Positions 36,932 through 46,046 of a stretch of 64,000 nt of DNA are shown here, piece after piece. Source of the DNA: Rhodococcus oxybenzonivorans (GTDB taxonomy: Bacteria; Actinomycetota; Actinomycetes; Mycobacteriales; Mycobacteriaceae); NCBI RefSeq assembly GCF_003130705.1, contig NZ_CP021354.1, positions 3,534,001-3,598,000 on the forward strand, given 5' to 3'. The position numbers were made by a program, and so were the translations under genes. The first letter of the stretch is position 1. Each line of letters starts with the position of its first letter. The notes beneath the pieces were generated by a model. It searched no databases, was not told the origin of the DNA, and saw only the letters and a program-made list of their open reading frames with translations.

Positions 36932-37310
36932 TCAGCCCGTCACAAGCACCCGTTGACTCAAGGCCGCTAGAGCGCCGGCGATTCCCTCACGAACCGCGAG
37001 GTCAGTGATGATGCCATTTTCATCGATCATCGTGGGTGTTACCGGCAGGTGGACGCATGCTTCCTCAGCGATCGCGGCACCGGTGTAGTTCAACACCAGT
37101 CGCAGTAATGCGTGGGCGTTGGCCGCGTTCGTCGCGTTGGCGGAAACGTTGATCCACGCTGTGGGCTTGTCACCGATCTCGATACCACCGACAGTCCAGT
37201 CGAGCAGATTCTTGAACGACCCGGGCAGCGCCCCAGCATATTCTGGAGTGCAGATCAGCAGCGCAGCTGCGCGGTCGATTTGCTGCCGTAGGTGGACTAC
37301 CGCGGTTCGG
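36932..37310 (-). pseudogene. NADPH-dependent FMN reductase, 5'-truncated remnant
   Basis: The frame reads AALLICTPEYAGALPGSFKN, then LLDWTVGG, which is the flavin-binding signature of this family, and runs intact to a TGA at 36932. The N-terminal third with the GSLR-type phosphate loop is missing. Upstream the sequence runs into the 3' part of the secreted-protein gene, so the two were joined by a deletion near 37310. Confidence 0.75.
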
Positions 37311-37652
37311 CTGCACCGTCAGCGGCGAGTTCGCATCGGGATTGGTCTCGGTGACCAACCCCTCGCCTGGGTCGGCACCGGGATCGACCGGATCAGCCGG
37401 ATCGAACGGCTCATCGTCTGGCTCCGGACCCGGGTCATAACAGGTATACGGGGCTGGCGGCGGCGGAACCGGTCCCGGATCCCCGGGATGCGCGGCCAGC
37501 CATGACGACTCCCACGCATCGTTGTACATCTGTGTTTCCCGTTCGCATCGCTGCGCCGGTGTCTCCGGGGCCCCATACGCCGGTTGCGCGAGCGCCACCA
37601 CCGGAGCCGCCACCAGTACCGCACACACCAACGCCCGTAGTGCACGTCTCAC
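37170..37652 (-). CDS. Secreted Pro/Asp-rich protein with a chimeric C-terminus
   Basis: From the GTG at 37652 (GGGAGAGG upstream) the 160-residue product starts with a signal peptide (RRALRALVCAVLVAAP, cleavage probably after AYG) and a Pro/Asp-rich domain with two or more Cys. The last 45 or so residues are read out of frame through the FMN reductase remnant and are not native. It follows the MspA porin gene by 32 bases and may be cotranscribed with it. Confidence 0.55.
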   Translation of the reverse strand: MRRALRALVCAVLVAAPVVALAQPAYGAPETPAQRCERETQMYNDAWESSWLAAHPGDPGPVPPPPAPYTCYDPGPEPDDEPFDPADPVDPGADPGEGLVTETNPDANSPLTVQPNRGSPPTAANRPRSCAADLHSRICWGAARVVQESARLDCRWYRDR

Positions 37653-37684
37653 GATCTCGCCTCTCCCCCGCGGTCCCCCCTCCT

Positions 37685-38332
37685 CTACAACCACATGACG
37701 GGGCCGTAGGCCGCGACGGTGTCGTCGAAAGAGTCACTGGTGGTGGAGAAGGTGACGTAGGAGCGGATCGCGACCGGTCCCATGCACCCATCGATCTTGA
37801 GGTGCACGTTCTTCACCGACACCCCGGCCTTGCCGTTCGCCAGTTCCTTCGTCTTGAACGGCACATCCGTGATCGTGCCGGGCTTGAGTGTCGTCGAAAC
37901 GTTCGGCTGGACCTGGGCACCGAGGTCGGCTTTCGGCCCGGTGGCCGAGATCCCGATCGAGGACCCCACCGAGAGGCCCAGGCCCACCGCAAGTCCCGAG
38001 GACACGTCGATGCCGCAGCCCACTTGATACCCGATCTCGAGCGATGCCCCGTTCACCGGCGCATCACCGTCACCGGTGATGTCGGCCTCCGTGCGGTACG
38101 AGACGAAGCCTTCCCTGCTGAACTGGGAGGCAGCCAGGTTCGGAACCTGATTGACGATCTCGCCGGTCTTGCGGATGTTCAGTACCCAGCCGTCGCCGGT
38201 AGTGGTGGTTTCGAACGCGTCGGGAACCGGATTCGGCGCCGCCGAGCCTGCACCCGCGGCAAGGACCACCGCCCCCACGGCCACCATCGACCCGATACTC
38301 AACCGGCGCAGCATTCTGACAGCAACCGACAC
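37685..38332 (-). CDS. MspA-family porin
   Basis: The 215-residue protein has a Sec signal peptide (LRRLSIGSMVAVGAVVLAAG, cleavage near GSAAP) and a mature part resembling MspA, the outer-membrane channel of mycolic-acid bacteria. Features include GWVLNIRKTGEIVNQVPNL, a Gly-rich strand region (SSGLAVGLGLSVGSS) and a late Cys-containing segment. It should form a pore for small hydrophilic solutes. The GTG start has GAGGGAG upstream; an internal ATG six codons later is possible. Confidence 0.85.
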   Translation of the reverse strand: MSVAVRMLRRLSIGSMVAVGAVVLAAGAGSAAPNPVPDAFETTTTGDGWVLNIRKTGEIVNQVPNLAASQFSREGFVSYRTEADITGDGDAPVNGASLEIGYQVGCGIDVSSGLAVGLGLSVGSSIGISATGPKADLGAQVQPNVSTTLKPGTITDVPFKTKELANGKAGVSVKNVHLKIDGCMGPVAIRSYVTFSTTSDSFDDTVAAYGPVMWL

Positions 38333-38586
38333 AACTATCTCCCTCGTGAAACGTGAAACAGGGGGCGGGCACGCCGGATCGATGCCCCACGACCCCCGCA
38401 CGGCTCCGCGATCGGTAACAGACAAACAACCCCAGCTACCTTCCAGCTGTGACCAGTCACCGCGAATGCAGCCCCGGCGTTCAGGCAAGGAACAGTTGCT
38501 AAAGTCATGGGCGGGAGAGGCCACGTCACGCGCATACTCCGGGGGCGAACCCGTCGCACGACGAAGGATCAGAAAGGGTGTGGCTT

Positions 38587-39354
38587 GTGACCACGGACCA
38601 AGAAGTTGTACAGCTTCTGGCGACGCGGCATCCGTTCCACGATCTCGAAGCAATTGACGCCGACCAGTTGAGCGGCGACGAGGCCTCCACCATCCCCCGA
38701 TGGTGGATCGACGCACAAACGTCGAGCAATCCCGTCGAGGTCGCGCTCCGGGCATGGGAGAACGCGATTCCCGGGCAACTCCCGCGCACCACACGGATCA
38801 TGCGGGACGCCGCACCCAGCCTCAGACTGTGCCGCGCGACCCTCTCCGAGGGTGGCCGCACCGCCGTGGTTCTGGCCTACATCTTCGGGGAGGCCAACCC
38901 CTCGTACTTTCAAGTCGCATACGGACTGGCACCACTGCAGCACAACGAAATACCGTTGTTCACCGCCGGGATCGATCACGGGCTCAGGACGTTCTATACG
39001 ACCGTGCAGAACGGATTCTTCAACGAGGACCCGATTGGCTTGATGCCAGCTCAAGACATGCCGCGGATTTCGAACTTTGGGGAGGCAGCCGATTTCGAGT
39101 ACGTCGGGCAATCACGGGACCCGGTGAGCAACGAGGTCCGTTTCGTGGAGATCCCGGAATCCGAACTACCCGACATCGACCAACTCGTCGGCGTCTGCCG
39201 CGACGCTTCCGACAACGCAGTCGCTCTGGATACGCGCGATGACAGCGGTCGAGTCTGGGAAATGTGGCACGGAGGTCTCGAACGCGTCGACAAAACCCTT
39301 TGGGAGGCGATCGACGAATGGGTAACACGCCTATTCGGCATCGACGACCACTGA
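38587..39354 (+). CDS. Hypothetical soluble protein
   Basis: The 255-residue acidic protein has no signal peptide or membrane segment. Segments such as HGLRTFYTTVQNGFF and WEMWHGGLE loosely recall the SMI1/KNR4 (SUKH) fold, which is common in contact-toxin immunity proteins, but no toxin gene is adjacent and I do not assign it. GTG at 38587 follows GAAAGG by nine bases; a GTG at 38578 is the alternative. Confidence 0.6.
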   Translation: MTTDQEVVQLLATRHPFHDLEAIDADQLSGDEASTIPRWWIDAQTSSNPVEVALRAWENAIPGQLPRTTRIMRDAAPSLRLCRATLSEGGRTAVVLAYIFGEANPSYFQVAYGLAPLQHNEIPLFTAGIDHGLRTFYTTVQNGFFNEDPIGLMPAQDMPRISNFGEAADFEYVGQSRDPVSNEVRFVEIPESELPDIDQLVGVCRDASDNAVALDTRDDSGRVWEMWHGGLERVDKTLWEAIDEWVTRLFGIDDH

Positions 39355-39508
39355 CAACTGCCCGCATTTGACCTGGCCGACAACTAGAAATTGCAGCGGC
39401 GCCCAATACTCCATCTGCGCGGCTAGCTGTTGCGGGTCATGACGTTGTAGACGCCCGGCGGAGAATGGGCTGAGCGAAGGGGACGGGCCTACCCGGCGAT
39501 GTACCGAT

Positions 39509-39543
39509 ATCCCGAGACCCATACTTGCCGGCCTCGGGATTTT
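39509..39543 (+). terminator. Hairpin with T-tract
   Basis: ATCCCGAG pairs with CTCGGGAT across a 16-base loop and is followed by TTTT on the plus strand. It lies 155 bases after the plus-strand hypothetical gene and directly at the stop of the converging cholesterol-oxidase-like gene. Confidence 0.6.
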
Positions 39544-41138
39544 CAGATCACCGTACCGACGTCTCGGGCGACGATGTGATCGAGCGCGCGCTCGGCCACG
39601 GCAGCGATCGTCATCGACGGGTTGCACGCCGCAGTGTTCCCTGGCATCAGCGCACCGTCGAGCACATACAGCCCCCGCTGGCCGTGGACGCGGCCCTCGA
39701 GGTCGCAGACCGAACCCATGGCCGCACCACCGAGCGGATGCCATGTAGACGGAAACAGCGCATTGGTATCGGTGAGAACACCTGCCGGACCGGCGATCTT
39801 GTGTACGGTCGGCCCGATGTGACGATCCTGGATTACTGAATCGCCATCCCTCGGCCAGTGTAGGACCGCGTCGTCCGTGGCCGAGTCGTACGCGAAGTGG
39901 CCGCGTCCCTCGCTGACCCCATATCCGACCAGCATGGTGCTACGAGCGTCGACACCGAGTGTGGGAATCGACGCCTGGATGACGGTGTGGGCGGACGCCG
40001 GATCGTCCCAATTCAAGCTGCCATACACAACGGGTCCGCCCTGCACGGGACCGAATTCTCTTTCCAGGTTGGTCCAGACGTAGATGCGGTCGGCATTGGT
40101 GCCCCACCCACCGCCGAGCCCGACCGGCATGTCCGAAATTCTGCCCGCCGCCGCGGCACGCATCAAAAGCCTAGTGGTGCCCATGCTGCCCGCGGCCATC
40201 ACGAGCGCATTCGTGGTCAAGACTTTGTTCTCGAGTACCTTGCCGGACGTGTCGGTCCGGTCCACATACACCGTCCAACGACCGTCCTTGGCCCGCTCGA
40301 CGTCGGTCACCTGGTGAAGGACCTCCACCGTTACCAGGCCGGTCGATTCCGCGGCGGCGATGTACGTCACATCCACCGAATGTTTGCCGCCGTTGTTGAC
40401 CCCGAAGGTGCCGGCACTGTTGGTATACGACGGATTCATTACGCCGCGAAGCTCGTCCAGCGCGTAGTTCCAATCGACCGGCATCGGAATTTTCATCAGC
40501 GGGAGTCCCGCACGCTCCACGTTCTGCGCAAACACTCTCGGGGCCAGATAATTCGGGCTGGCGATAAGTTCGTCAGGGGCCACGGCAAGTTGCAGCATTC
40601 GCGCGACCCGCGGGTAGTGCACCCGGTTCATCATCGTCCAGTCCAGGTCCTCAGGGAAATGCGAATTGAATACGGCCTCCGACGGCTGCAGGGTCATCCC
40701 CTGATAAATCAGAGAACCTCCGCCCACCCCCGCCGCGCACAACGTCGTCATGTTCTCGCCGGGAACCGCCTCGAGCAAGCCGGCATACGGGTCGAACACC
40801 GCTGGCTTGCCGAACAACTCCGGAGCGGACTGATGCCAGAGCATTCGCTTATCGGGCGCAAGGGGATCGGGAAACGTGTCTGCATTCGGACCGGTGGGCC
40901 AACGAAGTCCACGCTCGAGAACGAGGACCGGGACACCTGCCTCGGCCAGCCGCAAGGCGGTGACTCCCCCGCCGAATCCAGACCCGATCACGATCACGCG
41001 GTGATCCTCGCGGATGACCGGCACCCTATTTACCCGGGCTGCTATGCCGGAGGCGGCTCCGGCGATCCGCGGCGTCGTCAGCGCGACGCCCGCGGTGGCA
41101 GCGCCAACAAGAAAGGATCGACGATTGAACTCGGACAC
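39543..41138 (-). CDS. Cholesterol-oxidase-like GMC flavoenzyme, exported
   Basis: The 531-residue protein begins with a Tat-type signal (NRRSFLVGAATAG, cleavage probably after AGA). An FAD-binding motif GSGFGGGVTALRLAEAG follows. The C-terminus has the active-site His in HPLGGAAMGS and the Asn in CNPSMTIAAV, as in class I cholesterol oxidases. It should oxidise a 3-hydroxysteroid with oxygen, making the ketone and hydrogen peroxide. The GTG start follows GGGGG by six bases. It is a single-gene unit; no steroid catabolic genes are adjacent. Confidence 0.88.
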   Translation of the reverse strand: MSEFNRRSFLVGAATAGVALTTPRIAGAASGIAARVNRVPVIREDHRVIVIGSGFGGGVTALRLAEAGVPVLVLERGLRWPTGPNADTFPDPLAPDKRMLWHQSAPELFGKPAVFDPYAGLLEAVPGENMTTLCAAGVGGGSLIYQGMTLQPSEAVFNSHFPEDLDWTMMNRVHYPRVARMLQLAVAPDELIASPNYLAPRVFAQNVERAGLPLMKIPMPVDWNYALDELRGVMNPSYTNSAGTFGVNNGGKHSVDVTYIAAAESTGLVTVEVLHQVTDVERAKDGRWTVYVDRTDTSGKVLENKVLTTNALVMAAGSMGTTRLLMRAAAAGRISDMPVGLGGGWGTNADRIYVWTNLEREFGPVQGGPVVYGSLNWDDPASAHTVIQASIPTLGVDARSTMLVGYGVSEGRGHFAYDSATDDAVLHWPRDGDSVIQDRHIGPTVHKIAGPAGVLTDTNALFPSTWHPLGGAAMGSVCDLEGRVHGQRGLYVLDGALMPGNTAACNPSMTIAAVAERALDHIVARDVGTVI

Positions 41139-41630
41139 GGCTTACCCCCAAATGACAGACGGCGATCTACTCGAAAAGAACGCGTCAGGTCGGCACAATC
41201 ACAGTGCGCGTGGACTATGTAAACCGGACGTGCCCCAGGCGGCGGAGCGCTCTATGCGCCGCCGAGGCGAGGTAAAACTAAACACTGCTGGTCGATATGT
41301 CAAGAAATTTCCATGGCGGGTGGGCCGTCACTTCCACGAGGCGGGCATCGATCGATAACGTCATCAGTCCACAAACCCGCGGTGCTCGAACCCGATGCCA
41401 AGAAAGCCGAACTCATCTCTCACTTCGACTTAGGCGACGGTGAGGTTTCACGCCGCCTGGCCGGGGCCGACCTCGACAACCCACGTCACACGCCGATCTA
41501 GTCGGCTACAGCTGCTTCACAAGATCAACTAGCGAACCCACCTGCGACGCAGGCACGATGAAGGCGGCCGGCAACGAGGAAGGCGTTGACGCGCAGAGGT
41601 CTCGTTCGATTCACCCGGATCCGCCTGGGC
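41139..41630. other. Intergenic stretch without recognisable gene
   Basis: Nearly 500 bases upstream of the cholesterol-oxidase-like gene and before the duplicated SDR segment. It should contain the promoter of the flavoenzyme. Short open frames here resemble nothing I know. Confidence 0.5.
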
Positions 41631-42478
41631 CCGTTTCACGCCACGTCGACGAGGTCTTACCGATAATCGCGGTAACGTCTATCCTGTCGAGATGCCCACT
41701 CCAACAGTCTTCATCACCGGCGCTGCAGCCGGGATCGGACGTTCCACCGCCCTCGAATTCTCCTGCGCCGGATACCTCGTCGGTGCCTACGACATCGACG
41801 CGACGGGCCTCGCCTCGTTGAAGGAGGCGATCACGTCCGCCGGTGGGCGCGTCGTCACAGGAGTTCTGGACGTCACCGACCCCGAGCAGTGGGAGAAGCG
41901 CCTCAAAGAGTTCGACGCCGAAGCGGGTGGTCGCCTCGATATCCTCGTCAACAATGCCGGCATTCTGGTCGCGGGCCGGTTCGAGGAAATGCCGCTGGAG
42001 TTACACAAGCGGCAAATCGACATCAACGTCAACGGTGTCGTCTACGGAACGCACGCCGCCTTCCCCTACCTGAAGGCAACGCCGGGCGCACAGGTGATCA
42101 ATCTGTGTTCCGCCTCGGCGATCTACGGTCAACCGGAACTCGCCACCTACGGTGCCACCAAGTTCGCCGTGCGCGGCATCACCGAGGCACTCGACCTCGA
42201 ATGGGCCGAGTACGACATCTCGGTGAAGGCGATGTGGCCGTTGTTCGTCAACACCGCCATGACTGCAGGCGTATCCACGGGCACCACCAACTCGCTCGGT
42301 ATCAAACTGAGCGCCGACGACGTGTCAGCGAGCATCTTCAAGGCGACTCGTCCCTCGAAGCGGCCGTACCACAAGGTGCATTTCCCGGTCGGCCTGCAAT
42401 CGAAAGCGCTGTCGCTCGGATCCCGCTTCTCCCCCGCGTGGCTCACTCGTGAGGTCAACCGCAGACTCAGCCACACCT
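41631..42478 (+). repeat. 848-base duplicated segment, copy 1
   Basis: This segment matches 53301-54148 with six single-base differences, all in its first 400 bases or so. It covers 61 bases of upstream sequence and the whole SDR coding region, and identity ends inside the stop codon (TGA here, TAG in copy 2). Confidence 0.95.
41657..41675. promoter_or_regulatory. Inverted repeat upstream of SDR copy 1
   Basis: TTACCG and CGGTAA flank a seven-base spacer 17 bases before the SDR start. The site is copied with the gene at 53327-53345 and may be an operator, possibly of the MarR regulator found only beside copy 2. Confidence 0.4.
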
Positions 42479-42480
42479 GA
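41692..42480 (+). CDS. Short-chain dehydrogenase/reductase, copy 1 of a duplicate
   Basis: The 262-residue SDR has TGAAAGIG, NNAG and YGATK, with a Ser in CSASAIYG completing the catalytic set. AYDIDA after the second strand points to NAD(H). It differs from copy 2 (53362-54150) at two residues: Cys instead of Arg in EFSxAGY and Lys instead of Gln in SLxEAI. Arg is the usual residue in this motif, so copy 1 looks like the derived one. A hairpin terminator follows. Its flanks are unrelated genes and remnants. Confidence 0.9.
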   Translation: MPTPTVFITGAAAGIGRSTALEFSCAGYLVGAYDIDATGLASLKEAITSAGGRVVTGVLDVTDPEQWEKRLKEFDAEAGGRLDILVNNAGILVAGRFEEMPLELHKRQIDINVNGVVYGTHAAFPYLKATPGAQVINLCSASAIYGQPELATYGATKFAVRGITEALDLEWAEYDISVKAMWPLFVNTAMTAGVSTGTTNSLGIKLSADDVSASIFKATRPSKRPYHKVHFPVGLQSKALSLGSRFSPAWLTREVNRRLSHT

Positions 42481-42512
42481 GATGTAGCGAAGTTTGTCAA
42501 GACGGCAGGGAA

Positions 42513-42543
42513 GGCGCCGCCGGGGAGCGACCCCGTCGGCGCC
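42513..42543 (+). terminator. Hairpin terminator after SDR copy 1
   Basis: GGCGCCGCCGGGG pairs with CCCCGTCGGCGCC around an AGCGA loop. It begins 33 bases after the SDR stop. The remaining stretch to 42901 holds nothing I can name. Confidence 0.65.
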
Positions 42544-42901
42544 TCGTCGCTTCCTCGGCAAGTCTGTGTGGTGAGCGAGCCAAAAAGACGACGGGCGGTC
42601 AGACGGGGATCCCTCCCCCCTGCACGAAGCGCTTGGGGGCGTATCCGCGAGTTGACCACCGCAGGAGGGGGTTTCGGCTAGATCGCGTCCGCTTGTCTAG
42701 AGTCGAGCGTTGATCGTCGTGATTGCGAACAGGCGCGACATCCATCCGTCCATCGGAAACCAGAGCATGTTGCCGACGCGCTCGAGGCCTCCGTGCCACA
42801 TTGCCATAGACCCAAGCGTCGTCACCTAGATCCAATGTGACTGCGTTGACCGGGGGTGTCGAGGCAGTCCCAACTCATGGGTTCGGTGGACGAAAACGGT
42901 T

Positions 42902-43813
42902 TCAGGCATAATCATTCAGATCGTGCGGGGGGATGGCGTCAGCGTCGACCGAGCCCGTTCCTGGGAAAGATGCCGGCTTCACCGCAGGACTATCGAGCAT
43001 GTTCAGTAGTTGCATCGCGTCGCAGTCGGGTGTGCCGGGTACGGCCTGGTATACGACAAGCCGTTGCTGCGTGCCGGAGATGTCGATCGTAGTTCAGTTC
43101 CATCCGTCCCACTTTCGGGTGGTCGAACAGTTTGTTCCCAGTGGAGAGGCTGCGGACATCGTGCAGCCGCCAGATTCAGGGAAATTCCTCGCTCCTGGTC
43201 TCCAATTCGTCGATAAGCTCCGCCAACTCTCGGTCGTTCGGTGCGATCCCCGCCATCGCCCGCAGATGCGCGACCGCGCCACACGCTATCGAGTTCCATT
43301 CCGCGAAAAGCGTTCTGGCTGCGGGGCGGAGGAAGATGTAGCGGATGGTGTTGCGGCGTTCCGGCGACCATTGGTCGATACCCGCGAGGAGGGCGATGCC
43401 GGCCGCGTTCGACGCAAGTAGATCGTTGATCCTCGAGAGCACGTAGGCGCGAGACGGGCCGATGGTGTCGAGCAACTGGCATACGGCGAGTCGGACCTGG
43501 CGGGGGGGTAGGGGCGGTCCGCGCTCGTCTAGGGCTTCCGGCGTGGGCAGCGAGGCGGAAGAGGTGCTCGCGTTCCTCGTCGCCTAGGAGCAGTGTCCCG
43601 GCGAGTGCGTCGACGACGACCTCGCTCGGGTTGCGCGCGCGCCCTTGCTCGAGGCGAGTGCAGTAGTCGACGCTGACCCCCGCAATCGCGGCGACCTCTT
43701 CGCCGAAGTCCGGCGGTTCTGCGAGCACCGGTTGCGGGTGGCAGCGCGATATCCGACGGTTGCACCCGAGCGCGGCGTGAGCGCAGGAACATGCCGATTT
43801 CCGTCTGGGACAT
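42902..43813 (-). pseudogene. XRE-family regulator with MmyB-like domain, broken at several points
   Basis: Pieces in order: SQTEIGMFLRSRRARVQPSD and TAGLRR; after a shift near 43695, EEVAAIAGVSVDYCTRLEQG and DEEREHLFRLAA; after a shift near 43490, LDTIGPSRAYVLSRINDLLA and the ligand-domain middle. An in-frame TGA then precedes IWRLHDVRSLSTGNKLF, and a last shift leads to RLVVYQAVPGTPDCDA. Together they form one helix-turn-helix/MmyB regulator. Such regulators often neighbour SDR genes, as here. Confidence 0.8.
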
Positions 43814-43980
43814 ACCGCCATGGTGTCATGGCACACTCGCTGCCGCGGCAACCGTTCCGCCGGGGTGTGTGACACCCAGGCGCGGCGCTCCCTCGCTGAG
43901 ATGACGCGTTCGGACAATTACTCCCAGCAGCGTCCCATCACCGGTGCCGCGTTGAAACGTCGGTGGCGGATGTTTCCAAA

Positions 43981-45159
43981 TCAGCCAAGGGAGACGCCAA
44001 GCTTGTCTGCCATTACCCGGATCATGTGCTGCACCCCGATCTCGTTCCGGCCGATCACCATATGGTCATGCTGGCCGTGGCGAACGCCTTGGCCGCACTG
44101 GGGCAGCATGGCGAAGTCCTCATCGCGCACCGCGGCGTGAACTTGGGAGAAGATGTCGGCATACAGTTCTCGTTGTTCGTCGGTGGTGGCGGGGTATCGA
44201 GCCATCCAACTGTGCCGCACAGTACATCGTGTCGCGGAGTTCTCCGGAAGGATGTCGATCACTTCGACGCCCACTGGGCTGTTGGCGAGAACAAGGTTGG
44301 GATACACCCAATAGATCACACCCATTTGCTGCGCTGGATCCCAATTCTCTGCTGGCTCGGCACCTTCCAGGTCGGTGATCCAATTGAAGGGAAATCCGAC
44401 TCGGTGGTGAGCGCCGAACTCGTCATAGACGTGTGTGTTCGCCAACGTGTTCATCCCGATGACGCTCTGGCCGTGCACGAAAGGGAAGTGGTAGCCCTCG
44501 GCGAATGCCTCGAGGGCTCCCTTCCAGCTGACTTCTGAGGTGAGGATTTTCTCGTCGTGATAGCCGAAGGTCTGGTAATTCCATTGGGCTAGTTCAGGTC
44601 CCATGCTGCCCAGATGAGCGTCGAGGTCGATCTCAGCGCCCGCGGTCAAGACTGCCCAGACGAACCCGTGTCGTTCCTCGGAGGGCAATTCGACGAGTCC
44701 GTACCGGTCTCGATCGATGTCGTCGAAACCCTCTTTACCGGGAACTCCCCTGAGTCGCCCATTCGAGTCGTAGACCCACGCATGGTAGGGGCAGGTGAAG
44801 CGGCGTGCATTGCCCGATCCACAGGCGGGCATGGCACCACGATGGCGGCAATAGTTGAGAAAGACGTGCGCCACACCGTCCCGGTCACGGGTGATCAGTA
44901 GAGAGTCACCAATCACCGAGCGCACCACGTAATCGTGCGGCTGCGGTATCTGGGCGCTCGCGATCACCGCGAGCGGAGTGCGGCGGAGGATCTCGGACTC
45001 TTCGACCTCGGCGAGCTTGTCGTCTCGGTAGTAGTTGAGGGGAACGCGCAGTGTCGAAGGCGCCATATCGGTGGTATTGGCCAAGGCGAGGTCGAGACCG
45101 CGCCGAGTCAACTCATGGTTCAACGGCGTAGGAGTGTCGGTTCCAACGGTCGAAGTCAT
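43981..45159 (-). CDS. Rieske-type aromatic-ring-hydroxylating oxygenase, large subunit
   Basis: The 392-residue protein has the Rieske [2Fe-2S] ligands in CRHRG and, 18 residues on, CPYHAW. The mononuclear-iron region reads EAFAEGYHFPFVHG, with the two His ligands present. It should insert oxygen into an organic substrate using electrons from a reductase that is not encoded nearby. The ATG at 45159 follows GAGGA by seven bases; longer in-frame starts are rejected because they cross the divergent operator. Confidence 0.9.
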   Translation of the reverse strand: MTSTVGTDTPTPLNHELTRRGLDLALANTTDMAPSTLRVPLNYYRDDKLAEVEESEILRRTPLAVIASAQIPQPHDYVVRSVIGDSLLITRDRDGVAHVFLNYCRHRGAMPACGSGNARRFTCPYHAWVYDSNGRLRGVPGKEGFDDIDRDRYGLVELPSEERHGFVWAVLTAGAEIDLDAHLGSMGPELAQWNYQTFGYHDEKILTSEVSWKGALEAFAEGYHFPFVHGQSVIGMNTLANTHVYDEFGAHHRVGFPFNWITDLEGAEPAENWDPAQQMGVIYWVYPNLVLANSPVGVEVIDILPENSATRCTVRHSWMARYPATTDEQRELYADIFSQVHAAVRDEDFAMLPQCGQGVRHGQHDHMVIGRNEIGVQHMIRVMADKLGVSLG

Positions 45160-45218
45160 CGGGCTGTCCTCGCTATTCGGTGAATGGTCTGAGGCGATGT
45201 CACCAATCGACCTTGACC

Positions 45219-45242
45219 ATACACACATACCGGCTTGTGTAT
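45219..45242. promoter_or_regulatory. Inverted-repeat operator between the oxygenase and TetR genes
   Basis: ATACACA and TGTGTAT form a perfect inverted repeat with a ten-base spacer in the short divergent spacer. This is a typical place and shape for autoregulation by the TetR protein encoded to the right. Confidence 0.65.
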
Positions 45243-45255
45243 AGTCAATTGCGAC

Positions 45256-45933
45256 ATGTGGCCGACTACCATGCAACTCAATGGCACACGAATCGGTCTG
45301 GGGATAACAGTGCGAACCCATGGGTGGGGCGGAGCCGCGCCGTCGTCCGACGACGAGGCCGTCGCCCGAATCCTGCGCGCAGCCGGCGAGATCCTCGACG
45401 AGGGTGCCGACGAGGTCACCATCCTGCAAGTCGCCAAACGGTTGGCCGTCACCCGCCCGACTGTCTACCGCTACTACTCGAGCACCGACGAATTACTCGA
45501 GGCCACCGCTGCGCATGCTGCGGACGACTTCCTGCGTGGGCTCGCCTGTTCGGTCGAGGGAATCACCGACCTGACCGAAGCGGTGATCCAGGCATTGGCC
45601 ACCACTGTTGAACGCCTCCACGCCAATCGGCGTTTCAGGGTTCTCTTCAGCGATGATTTTCGCGGGAAGGTCATCCCGAAGGTCACCTCGGCGTCGGCTG
45701 TCGAACTCGGACGATCCATTGTCGACGAGTTCGAGGTCGACTGGAGCGGGTGGGGTGAGCGAGATAAGAACGAGCTCGTCGAGCACATGCTGCGGACGTT
45801 GCAATCGTTCATCCTCGACCCGGGCGACCCACCTCGATTGGGAGATGCCCTGCGCGATTATCTTCGCCGGTGGGTTGTCCCGGTGTCATTCACTGCGCCG
45901 CCACCCCTTGCAGGATCTCGTCGCCACAGGTAG
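45256..45933 (+). CDS. TetR-family transcriptional regulator
   Basis: The protein (225 residues from 45256) has an N-terminal TetR helix-turn-helix at about residues 40-75 (EVTILQVAKRLAVTRPTVYRYY) and a helical ligand domain. It is divergent from the Rieske oxygenase and probably represses it through the inverted repeat at 45219-45242. The start is uncertain: ATG codons at 45256 and 45271 are both possible and neither has a clear ribosome site. A TTG at 45235 falls inside the operator and is unlikely. Confidence 0.8.
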   Translation: MWPTTMQLNGTRIGLGITVRTHGWGGAAPSSDDEAVARILRAAGEILDEGADEVTILQVAKRLAVTRPTVYRYYSSTDELLEATAAHAADDFLRGLACSVEGITDLTEAVIQALATTVERLHANRRFRVLFSDDFRGKVIPKVTSASAVELGRSIVDEFEVDWSGWGERDKNELVEHMLRTLQSFILDPGDPPRLGDALRDYLRRWVVPVSFTAPPPLAGSRRHR

Positions 45934-46046
45934 CGACACGCTACCCTCGCCGAACTCTTCGACCCCATGTCAGCGGTTTCGTCGAGTGCGCCTCCGATCC
46001 GGCGGCCGGAGATATCCTGAGAGGCAGGTCATCGAGAGGTGTGTGA

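Noticed and set aside
38587..39354. SUKH-type immunity gene of a polymorphic toxin
   Set aside because: The resemblance is weak and no toxin or secretion gene is adjacent, so I kept it as hypothetical.
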